From positions 718,263 through 782,262 of the forward strand of contig NZ_JAUFQO010000016.1 in the NCBI RefSeq assembly GCF_030409835.1: 64,000 bases of DNA, written 5' to 3'. This document shows, in pieces, positions 1 to 9,474 of this stretch. The notes below the pieces were generated by a model, which was not told the origin of the DNA, made no database searches, and saw only the letters and a list, made by a program, of their open reading frames with translations. Each line of letters opens with the position of its first letter. The stretch's first letter is position 1. The position numbers and the translations under genes were made by a program. Source of the DNA: Lutimonas halocynthiae. Lineage in GTDB: Bacteria; Bacteroidota; Bacteroidia; Flavobacteriales; Flavobacteriaceae.

Positions 1-1010
1 GCTCCCCAAACAATAAATGTCCAGTTAGCTCCATGCCAAAAACCACTAACGATGAATATGATAAATGTATTTCGGATTTTCATCGACAATCCTCCTCTAC
101 TACCTCCTAATGGGATATACAAATAATCTCTGAACCAGGTGGATAATGAAATATGCCATCGGCGCCAGAATTCCGCAATGTCTCTTGAGAAATACGGAAA
201 AGCAAAGTTCTTCATTAAATTAAAACCGAAGAGTCTTGACGTTCCAATAGCAATATCAGAATATCCTGAAAAATCACCATAAATTTGAAATGCAAAAAAC
301 AAGGCTCCTAAGAACAAGGTACTTCCTGAATAATCACCTGAATTATTAAATATCTCATTGGCAAACTGTGCTGCATTATCAGCAATAACCACCTTTTTAA
401 ACAATCCCCATAAGATTTGTTTCAAACCATCGATGGCCTTATTAGAATCAAAGGTTCTCTTTTTATAAAACTGTGGTAAAAGATTCGTCGCTCTCTCGAT
501 GGGACCAGCAACTAATTGTGGGAAAAAGCTTACGAAAGCAGCAAAGGCAATAAAATCTTTGGTTGGCTCTAATTTCTTTTTATAGACATCTATGGTATAA
601 CTAAGTGTTTGGAAAGTATAAAAACTAATACCTACAGGTAAGATTATTTGAAGACTTCCTGCCTTGAAGACATATCCGAAGAAACTAAAAGCCTCAATAA
701 AATTATCTAGAAAGAAGTTATAGTACTTGAAAAATCCTAAAAATCCAAGGTTCACTATAATACTTGTCCATAGTAATAAAAGCCTTCTTGAACCATTATT
801 CTCATCTCTTAGCTTCCTACCTACCGTATAATCTACAAGTGTACTGAATAAGATCAAAGATAAAAAACGCCAATCCCACCATCCATAGAAAACATAACTT
901 GCCACAACAATCAACAAATTCTGAAGCTTCAGATTCTTGTTTGTCACAAACCAATACAGCACAAAGACTATAGGTAAAAAAATGGCAAAATCAAGTGAGT
1001 TGAATAGCAT
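1..1010 (-). CDS. MBOAT family O-acyltransferase (AlgI/DltB-like), 3' end cut by window edge
   Basis: Integral-membrane acyltransferase of the MBOAT family, which moves acyl groups onto cell-surface polysaccharides or related acceptors. The reading frame opens at the ATG at 1010 (MLFNSLDFAIFLPIVFVLYW) and stays open to the window edge, giving about 336 residues. Visible hallmarks are many hydrophobic helices, ILPVGISFYTFQTLSYTIDV, FVSFFPQLVAGPIERATNLL, the FSGYSDIAIG segment, EFWRRWHISLSTWFRDYLYI and, close to the edge, SGFWHGANWTFIVWG, which holds the conserved MBOAT histidine. The C-terminal quarter lies outside the window. It is the last visible gene of a same-strand run with the FemAB-like and ATP-grasp genes, which suggests envelope decoration. 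The acceptor cannot be told from sequence. Confidence 0.9.
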   Translation of the reverse strand, partial: MLFNSLDFAIFLPIVFVLYWFVTNKNLKLQNLLIVVASYVFYGWWDWRFLSLILFSTLVDYTVGRKLRDENNGSRRLLLLWTSIIVNLGFLGFFKYYNFFLDNFIEAFSFFGYVFKAGSLQIILPVGISFYTFQTLSYTIDVYKKKLEPTKDFIAFAAFVSFFPQLVAGPIERATNLLPQFYKKRTFDSNKAIDGLKQILWGLFKKVVIADNAAQFANEIFNNSGDYSGSTLFLGALFFAFQIYGDFSGYSDIAIGTSRLFGFNLMKNFAFPYFSRDIAEFWRRWHISLSTWFRDYLYIPLGGSRGGLSMKIRNTFIIFIVSGFWHGANWTFIVWG

Positions 1011-1059
1011 ATGACCTTTTTTAATCAATAATAACCAATGTTGCAATTACTTACAGCAT

Positions 1060-2067
1060 TTAAGCTATCATCCTTCTAAATTTATTTTGGATTCTAAAAA
1101 GTAATGGATTACTGGCTCTTGAATACATTCCATTTTCAACAAGTTCACCACCAAAGCGCGACTTGTATTTTCTAATGTTATTCTCCCATCCTTTTCTACC
1201 TGCTCCCATATAATCAAAAAACGATATACCCTTTTTTAAACCAAATTGCATGACTGACCAATCGAGTACACTGTCTGGATCCAGAAAACCAAAATCAGCA
1301 TTCAAACTGCCTCTAAACCAGCCATATAGATACGTTTCATCAAACAGAAAAAAACCGCCACCAATCACCTTTCCTTCAAAACTTACCATATTCAATCCGG
1401 TAAACTCCAATTTCATTAACTGAATAAAGAAATTTAAATCTGGTATGGGCAAGGTTAATTTTTTATCATTCCTAATATAGATTTTTTCCAGAATACTATA
1501 AATAACCTCAATATTTTCCTCAGTCTTATCATAAGAAATTTCAACACCTTTTTTTAATGAAGACCTGATTTCTCTTCTTTTGTTCCTGCTAAATCTCGAA
1601 AAAACAAGCTCCTCAGTATCTAATTGAATCAGATAGTTCACTTTAGGAATGTACTCCCATTTGTGCTTTGTGAAATTATCCTTTAAATATGGATCTCTTC
1701 CCAAATTTCTGAATTCAGTAAATCTGGAAATACGCTTTAAAAAAGCGCCTAGTTTTAGAATAAAGGCATCATAAAGGCCATTGTCATTATGCAAAAACAA
1801 CGGGCCTCCATATATAAGTGCAGTCTTATCGTGATATTTTGTTTTACTCTTGCCAACTGGAGCAACAACTCCTGTACAAAAAGCCAGACATTCTCCTTTT
1901 GAATTCTCAGCCATAAAAACAAAGGGTTTGTAATTAACTAAGCAATTCCAAAACCCATACATTTCAAAGGATTGAAATGCGTTATTTTTTGGATGATTTT
2001 TATAAAAATGCCTCCATTTATCCTGATTTATCAAGTCAATGGAATCATAATATATTAAGTCATTCAT
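1060..2067 (-). CDS. FemAB-like / GNAT-fold acyltransferase
   Basis: A 335-residue cytosolic protein of the FemAB-like branch of the GNAT fold (BioF2-type acetyltransferase domain). The core lies at about residues 145-300: a basic stretch SRNKRREIRSSLKKGVEISY, then GGGFFLFDETYLYGWFRGSL and the FDYMGAGRKGWENNIRKYKS block typical of FemAB-like proteins encoded in exopolysaccharide and lipid-modification clusters. There is no signal peptide. It lies between the ATP-grasp gene and the MBOAT gene on the same strand, with short gaps (71 and 49 nt). I infer that it transfers an aminoacyl or acyl group onto a surface-polymer precursor. The substrate is unknown. Confidence 0.75.
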   Translation of the reverse strand: MNDLIYYDSIDLINQDKWRHFYKNHPKNNAFQSFEMYGFWNCLVNYKPFVFMAENSKGECLAFCTGVVAPVGKSKTKYHDKTALIYGGPLFLHNDNGLYDAFILKLGAFLKRISRFTEFRNLGRDPYLKDNFTKHKWEYIPKVNYLIQLDTEELVFSRFSRNKRREIRSSLKKGVEISYDKTEENIEVIYSILEKIYIRNDKKLTLPIPDLNFFIQLMKLEFTGLNMVSFEGKVIGGGFFLFDETYLYGWFRGSLNADFGFLDPDSVLDWSVMQFGLKKGISFFDYMGAGRKGWENNIRKYKSRFGGELVENGMYSRASNPLLFRIQNKFRRMIA

Positions 2068-2138
2068 AAATAATGGTTTAATAATATTTAATAACGTGAA
2101 AATAACAATTTATTGCAGTAATCTATACTTGAAGTGGT

Positions 2139-3239
2139 TTAGCTCCTATTATTCTTAGAATTGAAATAGTCTTTTATCAATGGCAAAGGATCAGTAAAAT
2201 GTTTCAATTGATAGTTATGTTTCGCAATAGAAAAACTTTTTTTCTTATTAGATAATTTAGACTTCATAATCCTAATCAGCCCCTTATTACCTGAACAAGT
2301 ATCAAAACTATAGGCTGGCTGGTCATAGGCTATTCCCATAGATGTTAAAATATACAAGTATGGAAAATTTATACCGACACTTTTTGATGCTTCAATTGAA
2401 CCCCATGCCCGTGGATTGATTTCTAATATTTTAAATGTACCATCCATCTTGTCATATCTTAGGTCTACATGAGCGAATCCAGTCCAATTCAAGTTCTTCA
2501 TCATTTTTGAAACACTACTATAAATATCATCCTCATATAAAAATTCCACGCTAAGCGCAGCGCTATATTTGCAAGTACTAAAGACATAACCTTTTTGGAT
2601 CGTATAGGCTAAAATAGTGCCCTTTAAACAAAGAACACTCATATCAATGTCATAACCATCTATCATTTCCTGGGCCATATAATCCTTATTGGTATTAAAC
2701 CCTTCCTTCAACATATTCGCATCTAAAATCGTTTTTATTCCAAAACCTCCCATTCCAATTTTTGGTTTTAGCAGCAAAGGAAAATCTAAAGGAAATTGAT
2801 TTTGCTTCACAGGTTCTAAACAATCTAAGGAAATTGGAGAAGGAAGCTTGTTTGAGATTAGAAACTTGTAAAATTTCCATTTGTCTAATGTTGAATCAAA
2901 AGAATTAAGTGGTGGAACCAAAAGAGTAGCCAGCTCATTTATGTCATCGGAATGTGCTGATAGCAACCTGATATCTTCAATTTCTACAGGCATGATGACA
3001 TTAATCTTATTTAATGTTATTTGAGTCTTGATAAACTCAATCCAATTTTCATCGTAACCATACTGATTTTCAAAAGTATAAGAAGCGATAAATCTCGAAT
3101 ACTTAATAGATGCATTCTTATTCCTGGAAAGAACATGAACGTCTACATCCTTGCAATTCGATAAACAATTCACAACAAATTTGGCAAGAACTCTTTCTCC
3201 ATCAGGAATTAGAACATTTATGGGACTGTCAAAATTCAT
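2139..3239 (-). CDS. ATP-grasp family carboxylate-amine ligase
   Basis: A 366-residue ATP-grasp protein resembling the carbamoyl-phosphate-synthase-like ligases. The N-terminal third is a pre-ATP-grasp domain (INVLIPDGERVLAKFVVNCL). The ATP-binding glycine-rich loop is LLKPKIGMGGFGIK and the Mg-binding signature is ILEINPRAWGS near residue 275. Such enzymes form an amide or thioester from a carboxylate through an acyl-phosphate. It is the promoter-proximal gene of the leftward run ending in FemAB-like and MBOAT genes and is divergent from the QueC-like gene at 3364. The set suggests attachment of an amino acid or similar group to an envelope component; that function is inference. Confidence 0.8.
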   Translation of the reverse strand: MNFDSPINVLIPDGERVLAKFVVNCLSNCKDVDVHVLSRNKNASIKYSRFIASYTFENQYGYDENWIEFIKTQITLNKINVIMPVEIEDIRLLSAHSDDINELATLLVPPLNSFDSTLDKWKFYKFLISNKLPSPISLDCLEPVKQNQFPLDFPLLLKPKIGMGGFGIKTILDANMLKEGFNTNKDYMAQEMIDGYDIDMSVLCLKGTILAYTIQKGYVFSTCKYSAALSVEFLYEDDIYSSVSKMMKNLNWTGFAHVDLRYDKMDGTFKILEINPRAWGSIEASKSVGINFPYLYILTSMGIAYDQPAYSFDTCSGNKGLIRIMKSKLSNKKKSFSIAKHNYQLKHFTDPLPLIKDYFNSKNNRS

Positions 3240-3363
3240 TTTTCGTAATCGAATTAACCTTATTTTAAATTTCTAATAATTGTTTTTTTGAGTTTCATCA
3301 TAATATTTAAAGAATAAAACTGTTTAATTATAGGAATATTTTATTTGAATAAATAATTTAAAA

Positions 3364-4236
3364 ATGAATAAGTCAGATAAATGTATTAATCTTTTATGGA
3401 CAGGAGGCTGGGATTCGACCTTTCAACTACTGCAAGCTGCATTGAAGTACCATTCAAAGGTACAGCCATATTATATCATTGACCCAAATAGGAAATCAAT
3501 TGCTAACGAGTTAATGGCCATGAGAAAGATTAAATCTGCGCTATTCAATTCATTTCCTGAAGCTAAAGAATTGATCCTTCCAATTATTTTTTGCAAGGTA
3601 GACGATGTAGAAATAGATGAGGATATTGAAAAAGCATTCCTGAATTTTAAAAAAGAAAAGCATATTGGAATACAATACCTCTGGTTAGCCAGTTATTGTA
3701 AAAAGAATATGATTTCGGATATGCAACTCTCTATTGAAAAATCTCTTTTACCAGATCCTAACCTTTGGGATGCCAATCTGGAAGGGAAACTTGTAGAGAA
3801 GAAATTGAATAATCAAGTAGTTGAATATATGGACTCATCTTTCAAAGGTTCCAAGGAATATGAGATTTTTCAATATTTCGCCTTCCCTTTGATGCAAACA
3901 ACAAAACAAGAAATGCTGGAAATAGCAAGAGAAAAAGATTGGTTCCAAATAATAGAACAAAGCTGGTTTTGTCTTTTTCCTACTCACAAAAATGAACCAT
4001 GCGGTATATGCAAACCTTGTACACAAACAATATCTGATGGTTTTGCCTTTAGAATGCCAAAAAACAGGAGACTCTTTGCTGCCTATGTCAATAAATTTGA
4101 GATCCCTGTAAAAACAATGGCCAAAAAAATTCTTCAAGGCTTTGGTTTATTCAAAAAACAAGATGGTCACTTCATAGATTACCCAATCACGCCAGAACCC
4201 AACAATTCATCATCCAGATACCAGGCAACAAACTGA
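3364..4236 (+). CDS. QueC-like PP-loop ATPase with Cys4 zinc site
   Basis: A 290-residue adenine-nucleotide alpha-hydrolase protein. The PP-loop is [11 protein letters not shown] at residues 10-20, replacing the usual SGGxDS with TGGWDS. A zinc-type cluster follows the QueC pattern: C203, then C213, C216 and C219 (CGICKPC). QueC makes 7-cyano-7-deazaguanine, but this protein is longer, diverged, and sits beside ATP-grasp, FemAB and MBOAT genes with no other queuosine genes in view. A different adenylation or nitrile/amide-forming reaction in an envelope or natural-product pathway is possible. Its last 58 nt overlap the 3' end of mnmA tail-to-tail. The fold is well supported; the reaction is not known. 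Confidence 0.75.
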   Translation: MNKSDKCINLLWTGGWDSTFQLLQAALKYHSKVQPYYIIDPNRKSIANELMAMRKIKSALFNSFPEAKELILPIIFCKVDDVEIDEDIEKAFLNFKKEKHIGIQYLWLASYCKKNMISDMQLSIEKSLLPDPNLWDANLEGKLVEKKLNNQVVEYMDSSFKGSKEYEIFQYFAFPLMQTTKQEMLEIAREKDWFQIIEQSWFCLFPTHKNEPCGICKPCTQTISDGFAFRMPKNRRLFAAYVNKFEIPVKTMAKKILQGFGLFKKQDGHFIDYPITPEPNNSSSRYQATN

Positions 4237-5366
4237 CCTTCTGTAATTGCAGATTGAGCATTTTTAAAAGACACATAAAGACCATTTTCGGCTCTGTATA
4301 TTGTCGCCTTTTCTAAGGGCTGTCTGTATCTAATTCTAGCCAAAACTTCCATTTCATCTCCTACCTCAAGTGCCAGATCTTCTCTGATCCAATGAATCTC
4401 AGATGCATCAACAAAAAGCACACTTCTATACAAACCTTTATGCTCTTTACCTTCACCAGTATAAATCACATTTTCTTCCACATCTGTATCAATAACAAAT
4501 AAAGGCTCAACAGTACCACCTACGGCCAGGCCTTTACGTTGTCCTTTGGTGAAATAATGAGCTCCCTGATGCTTGCCTACTGCTTTTCCATCCTCTACAG
4601 CATAGTGAAATTTTTGGCTATTAAACTTAAGGGCCTCTTCTCGATTAGAAAATTCAGGTATTTCTCTATTGTAAATTGTTGAATCGTTCGGAATTTGAAC
4701 GATAACACCTTCTTTTGGCTTTAATTGTTGTTGTAAAAATTCAGGTAATCTGACTTTACCGATAAAGCAAAGTCCTTGAGAATCCTTTTTTTCTGCTGTA
4801 ACAAGTTCAAGTTCAGCTGCGATCTCGCGCACCTCAGATTTGTTTAATTCACCAATAGGAAACATGGCTTTTGCTAATTGATCCTGAGATAACTGACAAA
4901 GAAAATAAGATTGATCTTTGTTGTTATCCTTCCCAGCTAAAAGACTGTAAACCATTTTGCCATCAATCTCTTGTTCAGATTTCCTGCAATAATGACCGGT
5001 AGCCACATAATCAGCATTAAGATCCATGGCAATGTCCATAAAAACATCAAACTTGATCTCTCGGTTACACAAGACGTCCGGATTTGGCGTCCTTCCTCTT
5101 TCATACTCTCTGAACATGTAATCGACTATGCGTTCTTTGTATTGTTCACTAAGATCAACTACCTGAAATGGAATACCCAGTTTTTCAGCCACAAGCATGG
5201 CATCATTACTATCTTCGAGCCACGGGCATTCATTGGATATGGTAACAGTATCATCATGCCAGTTTTTCATAAAAAGCCCAATAACCTCGTATCCCTGCTG
5301 CTTCAATAAATAAGCGGCAACACTAGAATCAACTCCTCCTGATAAACCAACAATAACTCTTTTCAT
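4179..5366 (-). CDS. mnmA: tRNA-specific 2-thiouridylase MnmA
   Basis: Cytosolic enzyme that thiolates U34 of Lys, Glu and Gln tRNAs, using ATP and a persulfide relay. At 395 residues it has normal family length. The PP-loop is [15 protein letters not shown] at residues 7-21. The two catalytic cysteines are present: C100 in [12 protein letters not shown] and C200 in SQGLCFIGK. The tRNA-recognition segment [15 protein letters not shown] and the C-terminal beta-barrel are also intact. A TAnnTTTG promoter element lies about 20 nt upstream. The 3' end runs 58 nt into the convergent QueC-like gene. Confidence 0.97.
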   Translation of the reverse strand: MKRVIVGLSGGVDSSVAAYLLKQQGYEVIGLFMKNWHDDTVTISNECPWLEDSNDAMLVAEKLGIPFQVVDLSEQYKERIVDYMFREYERGRTPNPDVLCNREIKFDVFMDIAMDLNADYVATGHYCRKSEQEIDGKMVYSLLAGKDNNKDQSYFLCQLSQDQLAKAMFPIGELNKSEVREIAAELELVTAEKKDSQGLCFIGKVRLPEFLQQQLKPKEGVIVQIPNDSTIYNREIPEFSNREEALKFNSQKFHYAVEDGKAVGKHQGAHYFTKGQRKGLAVGGTVEPLFVIDTDVEENVIYTGEGKEHKGLYRSVLFVDASEIHWIREDLALEVGDEMEVLARIRYRQPLEKATIYRAENGLYVSFKNAQSAITEGQFVAWYLDDELLGSGVIG

Positions 5367-5386
5367 GATTAAAAAAATTGCGTCGG

Positions 5387-5394
5387 CAAAGATA
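5387..5394 (-). promoter_or_regulatory. mnmA -7 promoter element
   Basis: Read on the minus strand the bases are TATCTTTG, a perfect match to the Bacteroidota -7 consensus TAnnTTTG. The expected transcript start is about 14 nt ahead of the mnmA ATG. No clear -33 TTG is visible at 17-23 nt spacing. Confidence 0.6.
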
Positions 5395-5471
5395 CGAAAA
5401 ACTAAAAGTAATTTGATTATTTAGAGACTTCTTTAACTATAGTCTCTCAATCAAAGATTGCGTGCGGTTGA

Positions 5472-6161
5472 TTAATCACGCTCCGGCTTCAGTGCAGGCT
5501 GTTCGGTACTGACCAGCTCGCCATCAACGTAATTCTCCCAGGTACCAACTCTTAAATCATCCTTAAATGGTCCTTTTTTGATCAAATCGCCAGTCTTTCG
5601 GCTATAATAAGTTGCCATTCCATTTAGTTTCCCTTTGGAATAATTAAAGTCCTGGTACATAAATCCTTTAATAGCATACTTTTTATAATTTCCATGAAGT
5701 AAACCATTTTTATAAGTAGCCTCTTCAGTAAGTTCTCCTGATGGGTAATAAGTTTTATAAGCTCCGTCTAATTTACCATTAACATAATTTTCTTCACTCA
5801 TTATTGACTTACCATCGGCGTGATAGTAAAACCATTTCCCTTCTCTTTCTTTTCCTTTCATAAGGCCTTTACTTTCTAAGGCGCCTCCAGGTGTGAAAAA
5901 ACTGACATCAGCCAGCTCACTATTGCTTTTATATTCTTTTATGATAATAGGGTTATCAGAATTAGAAGCAGAAAAATATTTAAAAACCCCAACTTCTTTT
6001 CCATGCTCAAATGTTCCAGCATATCTGATTCTATCATTGTTATAATACTTTCTCCACACGCCATGTCGATTGCCATCAGCATCTGTTTGATTGATATCTG
6101 CTTGCGCATATACCATTCCAAGATTCATAAAACAAATCAAAAACAAAATATATCTATACAT
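5472..6161 (-). CDS. Exported MORN-repeat (YwqK-type) protein
   Basis: A 229-residue protein with an N-terminal signal peptide (MYRYILFLICFMNLGMVYAQ), followed by at least six copies of a degenerate MORN/YwqK motif of the form G-x(2)-Y-Y-x(n)-G-x-L-x-G-x(4)-Y. Examples are NGKLDGAYKTYYPSGELTEE and NGLLHGNYKKYAIKGF. Such repeats fold as open beta-meanders; in flavobacteria they are common exported proteins of unknown role, often labelled toxin-antitoxin YwqK-like by homology. There is no neighbouring partner to support a toxin-antitoxin role. Probably periplasmic; function unknown. Confidence 0.75.
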   Translation of the reverse strand: MYRYILFLICFMNLGMVYAQADINQTDADGNRHGVWRKYYNNDRIRYAGTFEHGKEVGVFKYFSASNSDNPIIIKEYKSNSELADVSFFTPGGALESKGLMKGKEREGKWFYYHADGKSIMSEENYVNGKLDGAYKTYYPSGELTEEATYKNGLLHGNYKKYAIKGFMYQDFNYSKGKLNGMATYYSRKTGDLIKKGPFKDDLRVGTWENYVDGELVSTEQPALKPERD

Positions 6162-6344
6162 CCGAATAAATTTTCTACTTAAATAACTCTTAAATCAACA
6201 AATTGTTGCCCAATTTAACTGACTAATTCATAGGGTAAAAATAGAAATATTTTTTAATTTTATACTTTCAGCCGGTATATATTAATATCTGAAAGAATAA
6301 GGCCTTTCTGACAGCCTGCTTTCGTGTATTAGAATAATAATATT

Positions 6345-6899
6345 ATGGACAAAATGGAGCTCGATCTCATATTGGCTATTGTAAAAAATGCCAAAAGAAG
6401 CTATAGGGATGCTGCCGCTAAAGCTGTATTAGACAGACCTGAAATTCTTCCGGAGCTCATCGATAAAACATTTGATATTGATGATCCTTTACACATTAAA
6501 GCAGCCTGGATACTTGAATTGGTATGCCTTGATGATTGCAGCCTCTTAAATGAATACATCGTTACTTTTATTCAGGGAATGTCAACATTAAAACACGAAA
6601 GCGCTCTAAGGCCTGTCTCCAAAATCTGTTCTATCTGGAGCCGTTATTACTTTTCTAATATCTCAGATCTTGAAGAACTCAAAAAGAAAGAAATAGATGA
6701 AATAATTTCATGTAATTTTGACTGGTTAATTGAAGAGCATAAGGTAGCAACTCAAGTATATGCTATGGACACTTTAAAACTTTGGGGAAATCACGAAAAA
6801 TGGATCAATGAAGAATTGAGATCAGTTTTACAAAAAAATGCGGATTCAGGAACAAGCGGATATAAGGTCCATGCTCGGAAATTGTTAAAAAATCTATAG
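6345..6899 (+). CDS. Conserved hypothetical, alpha-helical (HEAT-like) protein upstream of purB
   Basis: A 184-residue soluble protein with no signal peptide or membrane segment. The sequence reads as consecutive amphipathic helices (LILAIVKNAKRSYRDAAAKA, HIKAAWILELVCLDD, ALRPVSKICSIWSRYYF, ATQVYAMDTLKLWG), like HEAT/adenylosuccinate-lyase-associated helical repeats. It precedes purB on the same strand by 62 nt, but purB has its own -7 element, so they need not share a transcript. I do not recognise a biochemical function. Confidence 0.65.
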   Translation: MDKMELDLILAIVKNAKRSYRDAAAKAVLDRPEILPELIDKTFDIDDPLHIKAAWILELVCLDDCSLLNEYIVTFIQGMSTLKHESALRPVSKICSIWSRYYFSNISDLEELKKKEIDEIISCNFDWLIEEHKVATQVYAMDTLKLWGNHEKWINEELRSVLQKNADSGTSGYKVHARKLLKNL

Positions 6900-6929
6900 A
6901 TAAATGATGTGTAAAAAAGTCTAATAAGC

Positions 6930-6937
6930 TATTTTTG
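6930..6937 (+). promoter_or_regulatory. purB -7 promoter element
   Basis: TATTTTTG matches TAnnTTTG exactly and lies 24 nt before the purB ATG at 6962, predicting a leader of about 18 nt. It overlaps the in-frame TTG at 6935, which argues against that codon as the translation start. Confidence 0.6.
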
Positions 6938-6961
6938 CAGCTTACAAAAAAACGAACTATT

Positions 6962-8305
6962 ATGAATTTGACAGCATTGAATGCCATTTCTCCAATTGAC
7001 GGTAGATACCGAAATAAAATCGAAGGTCTTTCTGCCTTTTTTTCAGAAGAAGCACTCATTAAATACAGGGTCAGAATTGAAATTGAATATTTCATTGCCC
7101 TTTGTCAGATTCCTTTACCTCAATTAAAAGATTTTGATTCAAATCTTTTCCCAGTTCTCCGAAAAATCTATGATGATTTCACAAGCGAAGATGCCTTAAG
7201 AATAAAAGAAATTGAAAGTATTACCAATCATGATGTAAAGGCGGTAGAATATTTTATCAAGGAAAAATTTGATGATTTACAACTGCAACAATACAAAGAG
7301 TTTATCCATTTTGGTCTTACCTCTCAGGATATTAACAATACGGCAGTACCCTTATCACTTAAGGATGCTTATGAAAGTGTTTACTTGCCGGAAATAAACG
7401 CATTAATTGAAAAACTTGAATCCCTTGCCAACGAATGGAGCGGTATTTCAATGCTAGCTAAGACCCATGGTCAACCTGCTTCGCCAACAAGACTCGGTAA
7501 AGAAATATATGTCTTTATAGAAAGAATTAAACAACAACTGAAACTGGTAAATGGAGTCCCATTTGCTGCCAAATTTGGCGGGGCTACCGGAAATTTCAAT
7601 GCGCATAAGGTTGCCTATCCAAATCAAGACTGGAAAGCCTTTGGAAGTCATTTTGTTCAAGACATATTAGGCTTGAGCCACTCCTTCCCTACTACACAAA
7701 TTGAGCATTATGACCATCTTGCCGCATTTTTTGATGGTTTAAAAAGGATCAACACCATTTTAATCGATTTCAATAGAGATGTATGGCAATATGTTTCAAT
7801 GAATTATTTCAAACAGAAGATCAAAAAAGGTGAAGTAGGGTCTTCGGCCATGCCTCATAAAGTTAACCCTATTGATTTTGAAAACAGCGAAGGAAATTTA
7901 GGAATAGCCAATGCTATTTTTGAGCATTTATCCGCTAAATTACCTATTTCAAGATTGCAAAGAGATCTTACTGATTCAACTGTTCTGAGGAACATAGGGG
8001 TCCCTATAGGTCATACGATCATTTCTTTCAAATCAACATTGAAAGGCTTGAATAAATTACTTTTAAATAAAGAGGCCTTTGACAAGGATCTGGAAGATAA
8101 TTGGGCTGTTGCTGCCGAGGCAATTCAAACCATATTAAGGAGAGAAGCGTATCCTGACCCTTATGAAGCATTAAAGGGGCTTACCAGAACAAATGCCAAG
8201 ATTGACCGAAAATCAATTGCTGATTTTATAGACACCCTTGATGTCGATGAATCTATTAAAATGGAGCTCAAAGCTATAACTCCTCATAATTATACAGGAA
8301 TTTAA
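6962..8305 (+). CDS. purB: Adenylosuccinate lyase PurB
   Basis: Cytosolic fumarase-superfamily enzyme of purine synthesis. It splits SAICAR to AICAR and adenylosuccinate to AMP, releasing fumarate. I place the start at ATG 6962 (MNLTALNAISPIDGRYRNK, 447 residues); a longer frame opens only with a TTG inside the promoter. Motifs are HFGLTSQDINNTA, the histidine of KTHGQPASPT (about residue 168) and the flexible catalytic loop GSSAMPHKVNP with its serine near residue 294. PurL, another purine enzyme, lies far away at 52664. A small lipoprotein gene follows 5 nt downstream, probably co-transcribed. Confidence 0.96.
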   Translation: MNLTALNAISPIDGRYRNKIEGLSAFFSEEALIKYRVRIEIEYFIALCQIPLPQLKDFDSNLFPVLRKIYDDFTSEDALRIKEIESITNHDVKAVEYFIKEKFDDLQLQQYKEFIHFGLTSQDINNTAVPLSLKDAYESVYLPEINALIEKLESLANEWSGISMLAKTHGQPASPTRLGKEIYVFIERIKQQLKLVNGVPFAAKFGGATGNFNAHKVAYPNQDWKAFGSHFVQDILGLSHSFPTTQIEHYDHLAAFFDGLKRINTILIDFNRDVWQYVSMNYFKQKIKKGEVGSSAMPHKVNPIDFENSEGNLGIANAIFEHLSAKLPISRLQRDLTDSTVLRNIGVPIGHTIISFKSTLKGLNKLLLNKEAFDKDLEDNWAVAAEAIQTILRREAYPDPYEALKGLTRTNAKIDRKSIADFIDTLDVDESIKMELKAITPHNYTGI

Positions 8306-8310
8306 TTATT

Positions 8311-8679
8311 ATGCGATATTTTGCCATCATCATCTTATTCTTAGCAACAGCATCTTGTTTAACAAACAGTAATATTCATGTTGATGAGCTTAAATATGGT
8401 TCCTTCGAAACGACTTTAGAAGATAAGGAGACCATTTCATACGCAATTCGAAATGATTCCATTCAGATAGAAGATTTTAACGGAATAAAAGATACCTTTA
8501 ATATCAAATGGATTGATCAGTTTGAATATGTTTTGGTAAAGAAAAATCCGAAAACTATGCTTGACAGTACTCCTTTTCACGTGAAAATTACTGGTATCAA
8601 AAATAACACCTATACCTTTAATGCTTATTATAAAGGATCTAACTTTAAACAGAAAGGCACAGCAGTCAAATTAAATTGA
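8311..8679 (+). CDS. Small putative lipoprotein
   Basis: A 122-residue protein beginning MRYFAIIILFLATASCLTNS. The short hydrophobic helix ends in a lipobox-like ATASC, so it is probably lipid-anchored at the cysteine. The remainder is predicted beta-rich (FETTLEDKETISYAIRNDS, FHVKITGIKNNTYTFNAYYK). It sits 5 nt after purB and 18 nt before the TerC gene, in an apparent three-gene transcript. Family not recognised, function unknown. Confidence 0.65.
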   Translation: MRYFAIIILFLATASCLTNSNIHVDELKYGSFETTLEDKETISYAIRNDSIQIEDFNGIKDTFNIKWIDQFEYVLVKKNPKTMLDSTPFHVKITGIKNNTYTFNAYYKGSNFKQKGTAVKLN

Positions 8680-8697
8680 CATAATAATAAAATAACC

Positions 8698-9474
8698 ATG
8701 GAAATATTTTATCATATAGACACTTGGGTAGCATTCGTGACGCTTACGTTTCTTGAAATCGTCCTCGGAATTGATAATATCATATTCATCTCGATTACAG
8801 CGGGAAAACTCCCTGAAAATCAAATTAAAAAAGCAACCAATATCGGATTGCTGCTGGCCATGGTTTTTAGAATAATATTACTCATTGGCGTTTCCTTTAT
8901 TATTGCGATGAAGGATGCTCTTTTCACTATAGACCTTTCATGGTTTCAAGCAGCTGTTTCTGGCCAGAGCCTTATCCTACTTGGAGGTGGTATTTTTCTT
9001 TTGTACAAAAGCACCAGTGAAATTCATCACAAGGTAGAAGGTATAAGTGAAGAAGAAAAGGCGAAGACAGATGTTAAATCTTCTTTATCTAAAGTTATTA
9101 TTCAAATCGTGCTCATAGATATTATTTTTTCTTTCGACTCTGTATTAACAGCGGTTGGTATGACTAATGGTTTGGATGGCGCCTTAATCGTTATGATCGC
9201 AGCTGTTATTGTTTCAATTATAATTATGATGATTTTCGCATTACCAGTTGGTAAATTTGTCAACAAACATCCTACAATACAAATGCTCGCCCTTTCTTTC
9301 CTAATACTTATTGGATTTATGCTAGTGACTGAAAGTGCCCACTTATCGAATGCTGTAATTTTTGGACAACATGTTGGAGCCATTCCAAAAGGCTATCTCT
9401 ATTTTGCCATAGCATTTTCATTAGGTGTTGAGGCCTTAAATATGAAAATGCGCCGATTACGTATAAATCCATAA
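8698..9474 (+). CDS. TerC family integral membrane protein
   Basis: A 258-residue inner-membrane protein with about seven helices. The two TerC signature helices each carry conserved acidic residues: FLEIVLGIDNIIFISI near the N-terminus and IDIIFSFDSVLTAVGM in the middle. TerC/Alx/MeeF-type proteins are tied to manganese or calcium export, metal loading of exoenzymes and tellurite resistance. The usual yybP-ykoY riboswitch is absent: only 18 nt separate it from the lipoprotein gene. Likely expressed from the purB transcript. Substrate not determinable here. Confidence 0.88.
   Translation: MEIFYHIDTWVAFVTLTFLEIVLGIDNIIFISITAGKLPENQIKKATNIGLLLAMVFRIILLIGVSFIIAMKDALFTIDLSWFQAAVSGQSLILLGGGIFLLYKSTSEIHHKVEGISEEEKAKTDVKSSLSKVIIQIVLIDIIFSFDSVLTAVGMTNGLDGALIVMIAAVIVSIIIMMIFALPVGKFVNKHPTIQMLALSFLILIGFMLVTESAHLSNAVIFGQHVGAIPKGYLYFAIAFSLGVEALNMKMRRLRINP

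Noticed and set aside
5423-5447. Inverted repeat AGAGACT / AGTCTCT as a terminator after the MORN gene
   Set aside because: Only 7 bp with an 11-nt loop and no T-run on either strand; at most a weak operator near the mnmA promoter.
5472-6161. Calling the MORN/YwqK protein a toxin-antitoxin component
   Set aside because: No partner gene and an evident signal peptide; the label comes only from distant family naming.
6935-6961. Longer PurB N-terminus from TTG 6935
   Set aside because: The TTG is part of the TAnnTTTG promoter box, and the family N-terminus begins at ATG 6962.
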